A stretch of 64,000 bases of DNA from Clostridia bacterium (GCA_017442225.1 JAFSAR010000023.1:89743-153742), one strand, 5' to 3'. Shown: positions 27,524-35,835, counted from the stretch's first letter. Made by a program: numbers and translations. Notes: generated by a model from the sequence alone, not told the origin.

Positions 27524-28045
27524 TTATTCAGCTGCTTCTTCAGCTGCGGGCTCACCGTCTTTGTCAACGATAGCCTGTACAGCACGTGCAAATGCTGCGA
27601 TAGGTGCCTGGAAGGCACTGAGAACTGTTGCAAGAAGAACTTCTCTGGAAGGAAGCTTTGCAAGTTCTGCGATGGTTTCAACACTTACAACTTTGCCATC
27701 AAGGAAGCCAGATTTTACGTTGAAGTTGTCGTGGCTGTCGGCAAATTTGCAAAGTATTCTTGCTGCTGCGGTGTAATCCTCGTTAGCGATTGCGATAGCG
27801 GTTGTGCCCTCGCATACGCTTGCGATGTCGCCGAGGTCTGTACCCTCAACTGCGCGCTTTAAGATAGAGTTCTTAACTACAAAGTACTGTACGCCTGCTT
27901 CACGAAGCTCTTTACGGAGAGCTGTATCATCAGCAACGGTGATACCCTTATAATCAACAACAACACCTGTAATAGCGGCGCCGAGTTTTTCGGAGAGTTC
28001 AGCAACAGCCTGCTTTTTTGCTTCTAAAACCTTTGCGTTTGGCAA
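27524..28045 (-). CDS. rplJ: 50S ribosomal protein L10
   Basis: 173 residues starting at a TTG preceded by GGAGGTGA (9-base spacing). Typical segments are GVVVDYKGITVADDTALRKELREAGVQYFVVKNSILKRAVEGT near residue 26 and GFLDGKVVSVETIAELAKLPSREVLLATVLSAFQAPI near 103. L10 anchors the L7/L12 dimers at the stalk base. The gene is preceded by a typical L10 leader with attenuator and its own promoter, and is separated from rplK-rplA, which lie about 7 kb away on the other strand. Confidence 0.97.
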   Translation of the reverse strand: MPNAKVLEAKKQAVAELSEKLGAAITGVVVDYKGITVADDTALRKELREAGVQYFVVKNSILKRAVEGTDLGDIASVCEGTTAIAIANEDYTAAARILCKFADSHDNFNVKSGFLDGKVVSVETIAELAKLPSREVLLATVLSAFQAPIAAFARAVQAIVDKDGEPAAEEAAE

Positions 28046-28185
28046 TGTGTTTCACCTCCGAGTGAAAATAAAAAATGTCCACCCAAGGACACAAGGGTAG
28101 ACATGAAAAATTCAAAAAATCATTCACGCTCACCTCGGTAGGCGTTAAAACTTACGGCAAATGCCACCTACTGTCTTTGGATTGC
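28046..28185 (-). promoter_or_regulatory. L10 leader (autoregulatory rplJ-rplL leader)
   Basis: On the minus strand the transcript contains CAGTAGGTGGC near 28163-28174 followed by GCCTACCGAGGTG near 28130-28143, the two halves of the conserved L10-binding kink-turn stem, and then an attenuator hairpin (TGTCCACCC 28076-28084 with GGGTAGACA 28095-28103) followed on the minus strand by TTTTTTATTTT. This matches the Firmicutes L10 leader class, in which free L10(L12) complex promotes termination. The SD of rplJ lies just after. Confidence 0.88.
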
Positions 28186-28191
28186 TAAACC

Positions 28192-28220
28192 ATTATATAC
28201 AACACGTATTCGTTTGTCAA
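28192..28220 (-). promoter_or_regulatory. Consensus promoter of rplJ-rplL
   Basis: On the minus strand, a perfect TTGACA (28215-28220), 17-base spacer and perfect TATAAT (28192-28197), placing the start near 28185 at the head of the L10 leader. Confidence 0.93.
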
Positions 28221-28229
28221 GTAAAATTT

Positions 28230-29198
28230 TTAATTTTTTTGCAATTGTGCGTTAGAATAATAGTGCAATAATATTTCTTTGTAATTGCTGCCTTGCTTTG
28301 CCATATAATCGGCGCCCGTTTGACTTAATCCTACGCCGTGACCGTAGCCCTTTACGGTGAAGGTGAAATTACCGTCGGCAAATTTGATTTCGAAATTGGC
28401 AGAACGCAACTGGAGCGATTCGGCAATCTGCGCGCCAGTGGTATCTGCGCCGCAATAGGTGATTTTTTTGACGTATCCGTTGTCCGCGGTTTTAATATCG
28501 GTAAAATAATCTTGCGGCGCGCCTTTTGGCGACGTTATACTTTTTAGTTTTTCGACAAGCTCGTCGGCGGTAAAGGTGGCTTCGCTTAAATATCCGTCGG
28601 CAAGACTGTCACCTGCGCTGTTTACAGATTTAAGATATGATAGGTCACTGCCCCATACGTCGGCGCAAGAGTTTGTAGTTCCTGCCGATATCGCGTGATA
28701 TGCTGCAAAAATCGGCTCGCCGTCGTAGGTCAGAATTTCGCCCTCTACCGCATTTATACAATTATCTATCTTTTTAGCGTATTCGTCAGACTTTTCTCCC
28801 CAGCGGGCTGCGGCTTCCTCACGCGTGATAAAGCATTGCGCGGTATCACTGTCTGACGATATATCATACTCGGCGCTTGTATTATTCTGCATTCGGTAGC
28901 AAGCGAAGGTATATGCCGCTACAGCCTGCGCCTTTAACGCCTCGGCTTCGTAAAGCGCGGGCATCTCGGCGGCAACTACGCCAAAAATATAATCGTTTGC
29001 CGAATATTCGGTGATTTCACCGTCCTTTAAAACCTTGATTTTTTCAAAGCCTATATCATCATTTTTCTTTTGGTAAACAACGTCACTTTGTGGCTTTGCC
29101 GTGGGCACAGCGACGCTATCTGCCTTTGAAAGCGCGGACAGCGGTATCACCAACATGGAAAAAATCACAACAAGAGATATAAAAAACGTTCCTTTCAT
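28230..29198 (-). CDS. spoIID: Stage II sporulation protein D (lytic transglycosylase)
   Basis: 322 residues. One N-terminal membrane/signal segment (residues 3-24) precedes the SpoIID/LytB domain: the catalytic Glu region YIFGVVAAEMPALYEAEALKAQAVAAYTFA near residue 70, HAISAGTTNSCADVWG near 168 with the zinc-site Cys/His pattern, and GYGHGVGLSQTGADYMAKQG near 282. SpoIID cleaves peptidoglycan denuded of stem peptides during engulfment, working with SpoIIM and SpoIIP in the mother cell. It stands alone here, next to murA in the wider neighbourhood, a frequent Firmicutes arrangement. A possible sigma-E promoter lies upstream. Confidence 0.94.
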   Translation of the reverse strand: MKGTFFISLVVIFSMLVIPLSALSKADSVAVPTAKPQSDVVYQKKNDDIGFEKIKVLKDGEITEYSANDYIFGVVAAEMPALYEAEALKAQAVAAYTFACYRMQNNTSAEYDISSDSDTAQCFITREEAAARWGEKSDEYAKKIDNCINAVEGEILTYDGEPIFAAYHAISAGTTNSCADVWGSDLSYLKSVNSAGDSLADGYLSEATFTADELVEKLKSITSPKGAPQDYFTDIKTADNGYVKKITYCGADTTGAQIAESLQLRSANFEIKFADGNFTFTVKGYGHGVGLSQTGADYMAKQGSNYKEILLHYYSNAQLQKN

Positions 29199-29246
29199 AT
29201 TGCGCTCACCTTTAATTTTATTGACTTTTTGTGGTCATATATATAA

Positions 29247-29275
29247 AATATATGTTGTAATTGTAAGTTAAATTC
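29247..29275 (-). promoter_or_regulatory. Possible sigma-E promoter of spoIID
   Basis: On the minus strand GAATTTA (29269-29275), 14 bases, CATATATT (29247-29254). It compares reasonably with the Bacillus sigma-E pattern (kmATATT, about 14 bases, CATACAnT). It is a visual match in AT-rich DNA. Confidence 0.35.
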
Positions 29276-29292
29276 TTTAGAGGTGATATATT

Positions 29293-30105
29293 ATGAAACA
29301 TCGCCACGCGTTGATGCTTTTATCCGTCGCGCTTCCTATCTGTGTTTTATTGCGCGCAATACAGATATGTTTTACAGTGGACAGCGCAACGGGTTTTATA
29401 AAACAGCAGTATTCCGTAATAAGTGTGCTAATAACAGTGATTATCTGCGCGGCAGTGGCATCAATAGGCCTGCTTGCAACAACACTTGAGGGTGTAAAGC
29501 AAAATTCTGTAAAGCCGCGTCCCGCCGTGGCGATAGCAAGCGCGCTTGCGGGCGGTATGTTTATTTATCAGACGGTAGCTGGATTTTCTGCTGCCTACGG
29601 TGCTTGGTATGATATGTTGCTTGTGCTTTTGTCCCTTGCGTCAGCGTTTGTTTTTGTTGCTTACGGACTCAAAAACATTTATGAATACAAATTCCCGCCT
29701 TTAATTCTCGTTATCCCTGTAGTTTACTACGTTGTTAAGCTTATAAGCGTTTTTGTAAGCACGTCGGCGTTGGCGCTTGTTACTGAAAATATTTTTCTTA
29801 TTTTTACAAACAGCGTTTTACTGTGGTTCACCTTTGAGTTTGCAAGCTTTGAAAACGAAATCGGTGATACTGCAAAAAAACCAAAAAGACTTTTTGCATC
29901 GGGACTTGCGGCGGTTATATTGTGCGCGGTGGCGTCCTTGCCAAAACTGTTTTTATCAACGCTTGGAAAAATGCAGCTATCAAACGGCGATATTTCTGCG
30001 GCTCTTGGTAATGCGGCAATGGGAATTTTTATACTCGTATATATCGTATGCAACTTTATTGATAAATTCGAAAACACAAAAAGCGTCGGAAAGCATTCGG
30101 CATAG
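29293..30105 (+). CDS. Polytopic membrane protein of unknown function
   Basis: 270 residues I do not recognise as a named family. About seven hydrophobic segments are visible (residues 6-23, 42-65, 80-100, 105-125, 137-155, 160-180, 200-220 and 235-255), with short loops and a basic C terminus. No catalytic motif stands out. It is divergent from spoIID with a good SD (AGAGGTGAT) and lies upstream of murA, which has its own promoter. A sporulation or envelope role would only be a guess from location. Confidence 0.7.
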   Translation: MKHRHALMLLSVALPICVLLRAIQICFTVDSATGFIKQQYSVISVLITVIICAAVASIGLLATTLEGVKQNSVKPRPAVAIASALAGGMFIYQTVAGFSAAYGAWYDMLLVLLSLASAFVFVAYGLKNIYEYKFPPLILVIPVVYYVVKLISVFVSTSALALVTENIFLIFTNSVLLWFTFEFASFENEIGDTAKKPKRLFASGLAAVILCAVASLPKLFLSTLGKMQLSNGDISAALGNAAMGIFILVYIVCNFIDKFENTKSVGKHSA

Positions 30106-30115
30106 GTCTTTTCAA

Positions 30116-30144
30116 TTGACAAAATATGTTTTCTATTGTATAAT
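30116..30144 (+). promoter_or_regulatory. Consensus promoter of murA
   Basis: Perfect TTGACA (30116-30121), 17 bases, perfect TATAAT (30139-30144), starting just after the stop codon of the membrane protein gene. Confidence 0.92.
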
Positions 30145-30224
30145 TGGTATCGGATTTAGTTTTTTGGCAATACTTTAAAAGAGTTTTAATATTTCTCTAA
30201 TTTCAAAAGACGGGAGTGCCGTAT

Positions 30225-31511
30225 TTGGAAAAGTTTGTAATAAACGGGGGAAAGCGGCTTACGGGCAGTGTTCACATAAGCGGCGCAAAAAATGCCGCTG
30301 TTGCAATATTGCCTGCAGTATTACTTGCTGACAGCCCTTGTGTTATTGAAAATTTACCCGAAATCTCTGATGTCGCAACATTGCTTCGCGCAATAAAGCA
30401 ATTGGGCGCAGAGGTTCGCACTATAAATAAATCAACGGTAGAGATAAACCCTGTACCTGCAAATTCCTTTGTTATCGATAAAAAGATGGCAGAGGGTATG
30501 CGTGCGTCCAGTTATTTTTTGGGTGCCCTTTTAGGTCGCCACAACAAAGCTCGCGTAGCGCCTCCCGGCGGTTGCGATTTTGGCGTTCGTCCGATTGACC
30601 AGCATATTAAGGGCTTTGAGGCGCTTGGCGCTAAGGTTATAATCGAAAACGGTATGGTTGACGCCAGAGCGCAGACGCTTCGCGGCTGTTCGGTTTATCT
30701 TGACGTTGTATCGGTTGGCGCTACAATCAACATAATGCTCGCCGGCGCAAAGGCGAGCGGACTTACCGTAATTGAAAACGCCGCGCGCGAGCCGCATATA
30801 GTAGACCTCGCGAATTTCCTCAATTCTATGGGCGCAAATATTATGGGCGCGGGTACCAGCGTTATAAAAATACGCGGTGTAGAGCATCTTCACGGCACAA
30901 CCTACAGCATTATTCCCGACCAGATAGAAGCAGGTACTTATATGGTAGCCGCCGCTGCAACACAGGGCGACGTGCTTATAGAAAATGTAATACCTAAGCA
31001 CCTTGAGTCGATAATTGCAAAGTTGGTCGAAGCTGGCGCCGAGATTACCGAATACGACGAGGCTGTGCGTGTTAAAATGACGGGCAGGCCTAAAAAATGC
31101 AACGTTAAAACCATGCCGCATCCAGGCTTCCCCACCGATATGCAGCCGCAGATAGCAACTCTGCTTGCAGTATCGCAGGGAACGAGCATCGTAACCGAGG
31201 GCGTGTGGGACAATCGCTTCAGGTATGTTGAACAGCTTATAGGTATGGGCGCTAAAATTCAGGTCGACGGCAAAATGGCGGTAATAACGGGTGTCGAAAA
31301 ACTGACTCCCGCGCCTGTAAAGGCGGTTGATTTGCGTGCTGGCGCCGCAATGATTATAGCGGGTCTTATGGCAGAGGGCGTTACCGAGGTTGAAAACATT
31401 ATATATATTGACCGCGGTTATGAAAACGTTGCCGAAAAGTTCAAAAAGCTTGGCGCTGATATAAAGCGCGTACCTATTGTAAGCAAAGAAGCAGTTATAA
31501 AAAACGCATAA
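30225..31511 (+). CDS. murA: UDP-N-acetylglucosamine 1-carboxyvinyltransferase
   Basis: 428 residues. N-terminal VINGGKRLTGSVHISGAKNAA contains the catalytic Lys/Asn of the EPT fold; the active-site Cys is in APPGGCDFGVRPID near residue 112. The enzyme transfers enolpyruvate from PEP to UDP-GlcNAc, the first committed step of peptidoglycan synthesis; a Cys at this position predicts fosfomycin sensitivity. A GTG at 30216 is in frame, but it overlaps the GGGAG Shine-Dalgarno; the TTG at 30225, 8 bases after GGGAG, gives the family N terminus MEKFVINGG, so it is preferred. Whether this is the MurA or MurZ paralogue cannot be told. Confidence 0.96.
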   Translation: MEKFVINGGKRLTGSVHISGAKNAAVAILPAVLLADSPCVIENLPEISDVATLLRAIKQLGAEVRTINKSTVEINPVPANSFVIDKKMAEGMRASSYFLGALLGRHNKARVAPPGGCDFGVRPIDQHIKGFEALGAKVIIENGMVDARAQTLRGCSVYLDVVSVGATINIMLAGAKASGLTVIENAAREPHIVDLANFLNSMGANIMGAGTSVIKIRGVEHLHGTTYSIIPDQIEAGTYMVAAAATQGDVLIENVIPKHLESIIAKLVEAGAEITEYDEAVRVKMTGRPKKCNVKTMPHPGFPTDMQPQIATLLAVSQGTSIVTEGVWDNRFRYVEQLIGMGAKIQVDGKMAVITGVEKLTPAPVKAVDLRAGAAMIIAGLMAEGVTEVENIIYIDRGYENVAEKFKKLGADIKRVPIVSKEAVIKNA

Positions 31512-31567
31512 ACTATTGGCGGCTTTAAAAGCCGCCATACTTATATATATAAGAAAGGGGGATTTTT

Positions 31568-32356
31568 ATGGCGCGACTGTGCACATTAGCCAGCGGTTCT
31601 TCGGGAAACAGTACGTATATATCAACCACAGACGGCGATATACTTATAGACGCGGGAATTTCCTGCAAGGCTTTAATGACCGCGATTGATGAAGCAGGCG
31701 GCGATATTGCGCGTTTGCGCGCGGTTGCTGTAACGCATACGCACACCGACCATATAAAAGGACTTAAAACCTTTTTAAAAAAGACAAAAATTCCTCTTAT
31801 CGCGTCGGGTAAAACATTAGAGAATTTGGCGGCGAATGATTTTATACCCGAGGGTATTGCAACGATTACAGTAGACGGCGGCATAGTAACCCTTGGTGAT
31901 ATTGCGGTAGATTTTTTTGCAACCAGCCACGACGCCGATGGTAGCGGCGGCTACGTTATAACCCTGCCTGACGGCAGACGCGCGGCTGTTTGCACCGACC
32001 TTGGTGTTATGACCGATGATATACGAAAAAAAATATTGGGCTGCAACGTGACGGTGTTGGAATCAAATCACGATATAGAAATGCTGCGTCGCGGTCCATA
32101 TCCCGCAAGCCTGAAATTACGGATACTTTCAGATGAGGGACACCTTTCAAATAGCGCTTGCGCGATAGAACTACCTGCTCTTTTAAAAAGTGGCACAACG
32201 CGCATAATCCTCGGTCACATAAGTCGCGAAAATAACACGCCGCTTTTGGCTTTGTCAGCGGCAAGGGCGACGCTTGAAGGCATTGGAGCTAAAGACGGCG
32301 TTGATTACATATTGGAAACGGCTAAACCGAAAACGGTAGGGGTGACTGTGTTTTGA
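31568..32356 (+). CDS. walJ: MBL-fold metallohydrolase, WalJ/YycJ type
   Basis: 262 residues. Opens with LCTLASGSSGNSTYI, the YycJ/WalJ signature, followed by ILIDAGIS, the metal-binding THTHTDHIKGL near residue 58 (HxHxDH), FATSHDADGSGGYVI near 117, CTDLG near 139 and the C-terminal GHISRENN near 215. It belongs to the metallo-beta-lactamase superfamily of nucleases; WalJ is linked to cell-wall/replication coordination in the walRK operon of Firmicutes. Here no walRK genes are adjacent, but rlmH follows directly (TTGA overlap), which preserves the yycJ-rlmH neighbourhood seen in Firmicutes. SD AAAGGGGG precedes the ATG. Confidence 0.9.
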   Translation: MARLCTLASGSSGNSTYISTTDGDILIDAGISCKALMTAIDEAGGDIARLRAVAVTHTHTDHIKGLKTFLKKTKIPLIASGKTLENLAANDFIPEGIATITVDGGIVTLGDIAVDFFATSHDADGSGGYVITLPDGRRAAVCTDLGVMTDDIRKKILGCNVTVLESNHDIEMLRRGPYPASLKLRILSDEGHLSNSACAIELPALLKSGTTRIILGHISRENNTPLLALSAARATLEGIGAKDGVDYILETAKPKTVGVTVF

Positions 32357-32832
32357 TAAAGATAACTCTTATAACACTTGGAAAACTCAAAGAGAAATAT
32401 CTGCGTGACGCGGTAGGTGAGTACGCAAAACGACTGTCAAGATACTGTAAGCTTGATATAGCTGAGCTTAATCCCGTATTATTGCCCGAAAAGCCGTCGC
32501 GAAGTGAAATTGACTCGGCGCTCGAAAGAGAAGCCGAAGGAATAGAGAAACGCATACCCGAGGGCAGCGTCGTTACTGCTCTTTGTGTTGAGGGTAAATC
32601 AATTGCGAGTGAGCAGCTTGCCGATTTTGTGGCAGGTAACACTAACAGCGGCAAAAATATGTGCTTTATAATAGGCAGCTCATATGGTTTAAGTGATAGT
32701 ATAAAACAAAAGGCGGATTTTAAACTGTCGTTGTCAGCAATGACTTTTCCGCACCAGCTGTTTCGAGTAATGCTACTCGAACAGATTTACCGCGCCTTTA
32801 AAATAAACGAAGGCTCAACATATCATAAATAA
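32353..32832 (+). CDS. rlmH: 23S rRNA (pseudouridine1915-N3)-methyltransferase RlmH
   Basis: 159 residues, normal SPOUT-family length. KITLITLGKLKEKYLRDAVGEYAKRLSRY is the diagnostic N terminus; the trefoil-knot SAM site is FIIGSSYGLSDSIKQKADFKLSLSAMTFPHQL near residue 103, ending in RVMLLEQIYRAFKINEGSTYHK, the invariant tail. RlmH methylates pseudouridine 1915 in helix 69 of assembled 70S ribosomes. It begins at a TTG overlapping the walJ stop, so translation is coupled. Confidence 0.97.
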   Translation: MIKITLITLGKLKEKYLRDAVGEYAKRLSRYCKLDIAELNPVLLPEKPSRSEIDSALEREAEGIEKRIPEGSVVTALCVEGKSIASEQLADFVAGNTNSGKNMCFIIGSSYGLSDSIKQKADFKLSLSAMTFPHQLFRVMLLEQIYRAFKINEGSTYHK

Positions 32833-32845
32833 AATCAAAAAATAC

Positions 32846-32874
32846 TTGACCTTGCGGATGAATTGTGGTATAAT
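32846..32874 (+). promoter_or_regulatory. Promoter of the rpmG-secE-nusG-rplK-rplA operon
   Basis: TTGACC (32846-32851), 17 bases, TATAAT (32869-32874). The 180-base leader that follows contains several hairpins: 32889-32906 (AAGGCTT/AAGCCTT), one around 32944-32966 (AAAGGTAT/ATACCTTT), and 33004-33022 (TTCTCGCC/GGCGAGAA). None has a terminator T-tract, so attenuation is not evident. Confidence 0.85.
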
Positions 32875-33056
32875 GCTACTACCTCTGCAAGGCTTTTTTA
32901 AGCCTTATCAACACAGTTACACAATATACTGTATTGTGCTTTCCAAAGGTATTCAATATATACCTTTTGGTACGGTGTATGTGCAGCTGTAATGAGGGAG
33001 GCATTCTCGCCCCTTAGGCGAGAAAAAAATAATTCCGTAAAGCGGGAGGTGCCGTT

Positions 33057-33206
33057 ATGAGAGTAAAAATTACACTCGCTTGCACAGAATGCAAGCAACG
33101 CAATTACAACACAATGAAAAACAAGAAGAACGACCCTGACAGACTTGAGATGAACAAGTATTGTAGGTTCTGCAGAAAGCACACCTTGCACAAGGAAACA
33201 AAGTAA
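33057..33206 (+). CDS. rpmG: 50S ribosomal protein L33
   Basis: 49 residues, read directly from the sequence: ATG at 33057 preceded by GGGAGGTG and TAA at 33204-33206. The start [17 protein letters not shown] and the later [15 protein letters not shown] give two CxxC pairs (CTEC and CRFC), so this is the zinc-binding C+ form of L33. Its place in front of secE-nusG is the standard bacterial order. Confidence 0.96.
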   Translation: MRVKITLACTECKQRNYNTMKNKKNDPDRLEMNKYCRFCRKHTLHKETK

Positions 33207-33216
33207 GGAGGGTAAT

Positions 33217-33915
33217 ATGATGAAAACTGTCAATAGAATTTGTCAGATTCTTTCGGTTATCTTCGCAGCTGTTTCTTTAGTACTCTTTTTCACCAATTTC
33301 GCAACCATTACAACCTCAGCAGGTTCTGTAGATGCAGTTGGTGCAGCGCTTGGCTTTGGCAGCAAGCTTACCATCGCTGATGTTGAGTACGATATGGCTA
33401 GATCGGCAGACATTCTTTTCTGCTTCTGGCTTACCGTAATAGGTCTGTTGCTCAGCGTTTTCTCGTTCAAGTCAAAAAAGGTACGTTATTTTGCGCCTGC
33501 ATTTGGTCTTGGTACAGGTATCTATATGCTGGTTATCGCGCTTAGCGATGCTGCAAAATTTGTAGATGCCCGTCCCCTTACCACAAAGGTTGCTCCTGTC
33601 AGCATTGAGTACGCAGGTTCCGTATTGCTTACAGCTATAGCGCTTTTGCTTTTTGCAGTTGCAGCAGCAGCGTATCTGCTTATTGATGACTATATCGAGG
33701 TAATGCAGTCAAAGGGCGCAAAACGCACGATCGCTCAGCGTGTAATCGGCTTCTTAAAGGATTACAAGAGCGAAATTAAAAAGATAGTATGGCCCGGCGT
33801 TAAGGACGTTGCTAAAAACACCTTAATCGTTCTTGTTATGTGCCTTATTGTCGGTGCGTTCATCTGGCTTCTTGACCTTGGCATTGGCAAACTCATTGAC
33901 CTTATCCTCGGATAA
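33217..33915 (+). CDS. secE: SecE with an extra N-terminal four-helix membrane domain
   Basis: 232 residues, against about 60-75 for an ordinary Firmicutes SecE. Residues from about 165 are a complete SecE: FLKDYKSEIKKIVWPGVKDVAKNT, the conserved amphipathic helix and hinge, then one membrane span (LIVLVMCLIVGAFIWLLDLG). The first 165 residues are extra and show four hydrophobic spans (about 9-30, 66-88, 93-113 and 125-150) with no recognised motif. SecE is the essential clamp of the SecYEG channel. Position between rpmG and nusG confirms the identity. There is no internal start with a good SD at the SecE boundary, so the two parts appear to be one polypeptide. SD GGAGGG precedes ATGATG. Confidence 0.93.
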   Translation: MMKTVNRICQILSVIFAAVSLVLFFTNFATITTSAGSVDAVGAALGFGSKLTIADVEYDMARSADILFCFWLTVIGLLLSVFSFKSKKVRYFAPAFGLGTGIYMLVIALSDAAKFVDARPLTTKVAPVSIEYAGSVLLTAIALLLFAVAAAAYLLIDDYIEVMQSKGAKRTIAQRVIGFLKDYKSEIKKIVWPGVKDVAKNTLIVLVMCLIVGAFIWLLDLGIGKLIDLILG

Positions 33916-33935
33916 GCGTTCGGGAGGTAGCGATT

Positions 33936-34463
33936 ATGTCAGAAACAACTGAAGCAAGATGGTATGTTGTGCATACTTATTCTGGTTATGAGAATAAGGT
34001 TGCAACCGACCTTGCCACTGTGGTTGAAAATCGCGGTATGCAGGATTTAATTCAGGATATCAAAATCCCGATGGAAACCGTTACCGAGATAAAAGACGAC
34101 AAGACACGCGAGGTTGAAAGAAAAATTTTCCCGGGATACGTTTTAATCAAGATGATTGTTACCGATGACAGTTGGTATGTTGTTCGCAACATCCGCGGTT
34201 GCACAGGCTTTGTAGGCCCTGCCTCAAAACCCGTACCGCTTACCGACGCAGAGGTTGCAGCTCTTGGCGTTGAAAAGCACAGCGTCGAGGTTGGCTACAG
34301 CGAGGGTGACACCGTTAAGATTATCAACGGTCCGCTTGAAGGCTACAGCGGCGTTATCAAATCGATTGATTTGGAAAACAATAACGTATGTGTTGTACTT
34401 TCAATGTTCGGTAGAGAAACGCCGGTTGAGCTTGAACTTGACCAGATCTCTCTCGACGATTAA
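33936..34463 (+). CDS. nusG: Transcription termination/antitermination protein NusG
   Basis: 175 residues: the NGN domain (ARWYVVHTYSGYENKVATDL near residue 7, then FPGYVLIKMIVTDDSWYVVRNIRGCTGFVG near 66) followed by a linker and the C-terminal KOW domain (GDTVKIINGPLEGYSGVIKSID near 124). NusG binds the RNA-polymerase clamp and modulates pausing. SD GGGAGG precedes the ATG; it follows secE by 20 bases. Confidence 0.98.
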   Translation: MSETTEARWYVVHTYSGYENKVATDLATVVENRGMQDLIQDIKIPMETVTEIKDDKTREVERKIFPGYVLIKMIVTDDSWYVVRNIRGCTGFVGPASKPVPLTDAEVAALGVEKHSVEVGYSEGDTVKIINGPLEGYSGVIKSIDLENNNVCVVLSMFGRETPVELELDQISLDD

Positions 34464-34659
34464 GTGTTAATACGCAGAAATGCTTATTAACTTCCGGCAT
34501 ACAGATTTTTTTGCGGTCAAGGTTAACCGTCCGTAAAAATGTGAGCATCTGTGTGTCACGGTGGGAGGAGCGCGTATAGGAGTGCTCCGCCAAGTGTTAA
34601 TTTAGCTGCGGACAAGACCGCGCTAAACACGGTTACCACGAATAATGGAGGTGCTATTT
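34464..34659 (+). promoter_or_regulatory. nusG-rplK intergenic leader, possible L11 autoregulatory element
   Basis: The 196-base spacer is structured and lacks a terminator. GTGGGAGGAGCG (34560-34571) with GTGCTCC (34581-34587) makes a hairpin, and GGTTACCACG (34631-34640) precedes the rplK SD. The TGGGAG...TTACCAC layout is reminiscent of rplK leaders in other Firmicutes, in which L11 binds its own mRNA. I see no promoter of consensus quality. The assignment rests on resemblance only. Confidence 0.4.
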
Positions 34660-35085
34660 ATGGCTCAGAAAATTACAGGTTATATTAAATTGCAGATTCC
34701 TGCAGGTAAGGCAACACCGGCTCCCCCGGTTGGTCCTGCACTCGGTCAGCATGGTGTTAACATCATGGAGTTTACCAAGGCATTCAACGAAAGAACTAAA
34801 AATGACGTAGGTATGATTATACCTGTTATCATCACTGTTTACGCAGACCGTTCTTTCAGTTTTATTACAAAAACCCCACCCGCAGCCGTTCTTATTAAAA
34901 AAGCATGCGGCATTGAAACTGCGTCGGGTACACCTAATAAAACAAAGGTTGCCAAGATTACAAGCGAACAGGTTAGAAAGATCGCAGAAACTAAGATGCC
35001 CGACCTTAATGCAGCAAGCATTGAAGCAGCTATGAGTATGATAGCTGGTACAGCTCGCAGCATGGGCGTTGAAGTTGTCGATTAA
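34660..35085 (+). CDS. rplK: 50S ribosomal protein L11
   Basis: 141 residues, family length. N-terminal domain [40 protein letters not shown] with the Pro-rich thiostrepton-binding helix region, and C-terminal RNA-binding domain with [50 protein letters not shown]. An in-frame ATG five codons earlier (34645) overlaps the GGAGG SD, so the ATG at 34660 is used. L11 binds the GTPase-associated centre of 23S rRNA. Confidence 0.98.
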   Translation: MAQKITGYIKLQIPAGKATPAPPVGPALGQHGVNIMEFTKAFNERTKNDVGMIIPVIITVYADRSFSFITKTPPAAVLIKKACGIETASGTPNKTKVAKITSEQVRKIAETKMPDLNAASIEAAMSMIAGTARSMGVEVVD

Positions 35086-35098
35086 GAGGTAAACGACT

Positions 35099-35794
35099 AT
35101 GAAACACGGAAAGAAATATAATGAAAGCGCAAAGCTTATCGAAAACGGCAAATTCTACGATGTTGAAGAAGCAGTAGAGGTTGCAGTTAAGACAGCTTCT
35201 GCAAAATTTGATGAAACCGTTGAAATTCACGTTCGTCTCGGTGTTGACTCCCGTCACGCTGACCAGCAGGTAAGAGGCGCCGTTGTTCTTCCTAACGGTA
35301 CAGGTAAAACTGTAAGAACTCTCGTTCTTGCAAAGGGCGATAAGGCTGACGCTGCTACAGCTGCAGGCGCTGATTATGTTGGCGCTGAGGATATGGTAGC
35401 TAAAATCCAGAACGAAAACTGGATGGATTTTGACGTAGTTATCGCTACCCCCGATATGATGGGTATGGTAGGTCGTCTTGGTAAGGTTCTTGGTCCTCGC
35501 GGTCTTATGCCTTCACCAAAGGCTGGTACTGTAACACCCGACGTTGCTAAGGCAGTTACCGAGGCAAAGGCTGGTAAGATTGAGTACCGTCTTGACAAAA
35601 CCAACATCATTCACTGCCCGATTGGTAAAGTATCTTTCGGCGCAGCTAAGCTTCAGGAAAACCTTGACGCTCTTATGGGCGCAATCATCAAGGCTAAGCC
35701 TGCTGCAACCAAAGGTCAGTACGTAAAATCTTGCACCTTGGCTACAACAATGGGCCCTGGCGTTAAGATTAACGTTGCTAAATTTGGCGCATAA
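35099..35794 (+). CDS. rplA: 50S ribosomal protein L1
   Basis: 231 residues. L1 signature segments: [35 protein letters not shown] near residue 37 and [38 protein letters not shown] near 112. L1 forms the mobile stalk near the E site and in many bacteria represses its own operon. It ends this operon: a strong terminator follows and rplJ is absent, unlike the usual rplKAJL order. Confidence 0.98.
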   Translation: MKHGKKYNESAKLIENGKFYDVEEAVEVAVKTASAKFDETVEIHVRLGVDSRHADQQVRGAVVLPNGTGKTVRTLVLAKGDKADAATAAGADYVGAEDMVAKIQNENWMDFDVVIATPDMMGMVGRLGKVLGPRGLMPSPKAGTVTPDVAKAVTEAKAGKIEYRLDKTNIIHCPIGKVSFGAAKLQENLDALMGAIIKAKPAATKGQYVKSCTLATTMGPGVKINVAKFGA

Positions 35795-35805
35795 GAAAAA
35801 ATTTA

Positions 35806-35835
35806 AAGCCGTCCGCAAGGACGGCTTAATTTTTT
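35806..35835 (+). terminator. Terminator of the rplK-rplA operon
   Basis: AAGCCGTCC (35806-35814), GCAA tetraloop, GGACGGCTT (35819-35827), then AATTTTTT. Confidence 0.93.

Noticed and set aside
27144..27776. 210-codon plus-strand frame across rplJ-rplL
   Set aside because: Low-complexity Ala/Ser-rich translation opposite ribosomal protein genes on the other strand; a compositional shadow.
30216..30224. GTG start for murA three codons upstream
   Set aside because: It overlaps the GGGAG Shine-Dalgarno; the TTG at 30225 is better spaced and gives the family N terminus.
30531..31538. Long minus-strand open frame (335 codons) across murA
   Set aside because: It is antisense to the strongly conserved murA, with no SD or family similarity.
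32875..33056. Attenuator in the rpmG leader
   Set aside because: Hairpins are present (32889-32906, 33004-33022), but none is followed by a U-tract, so termination control is not supported.
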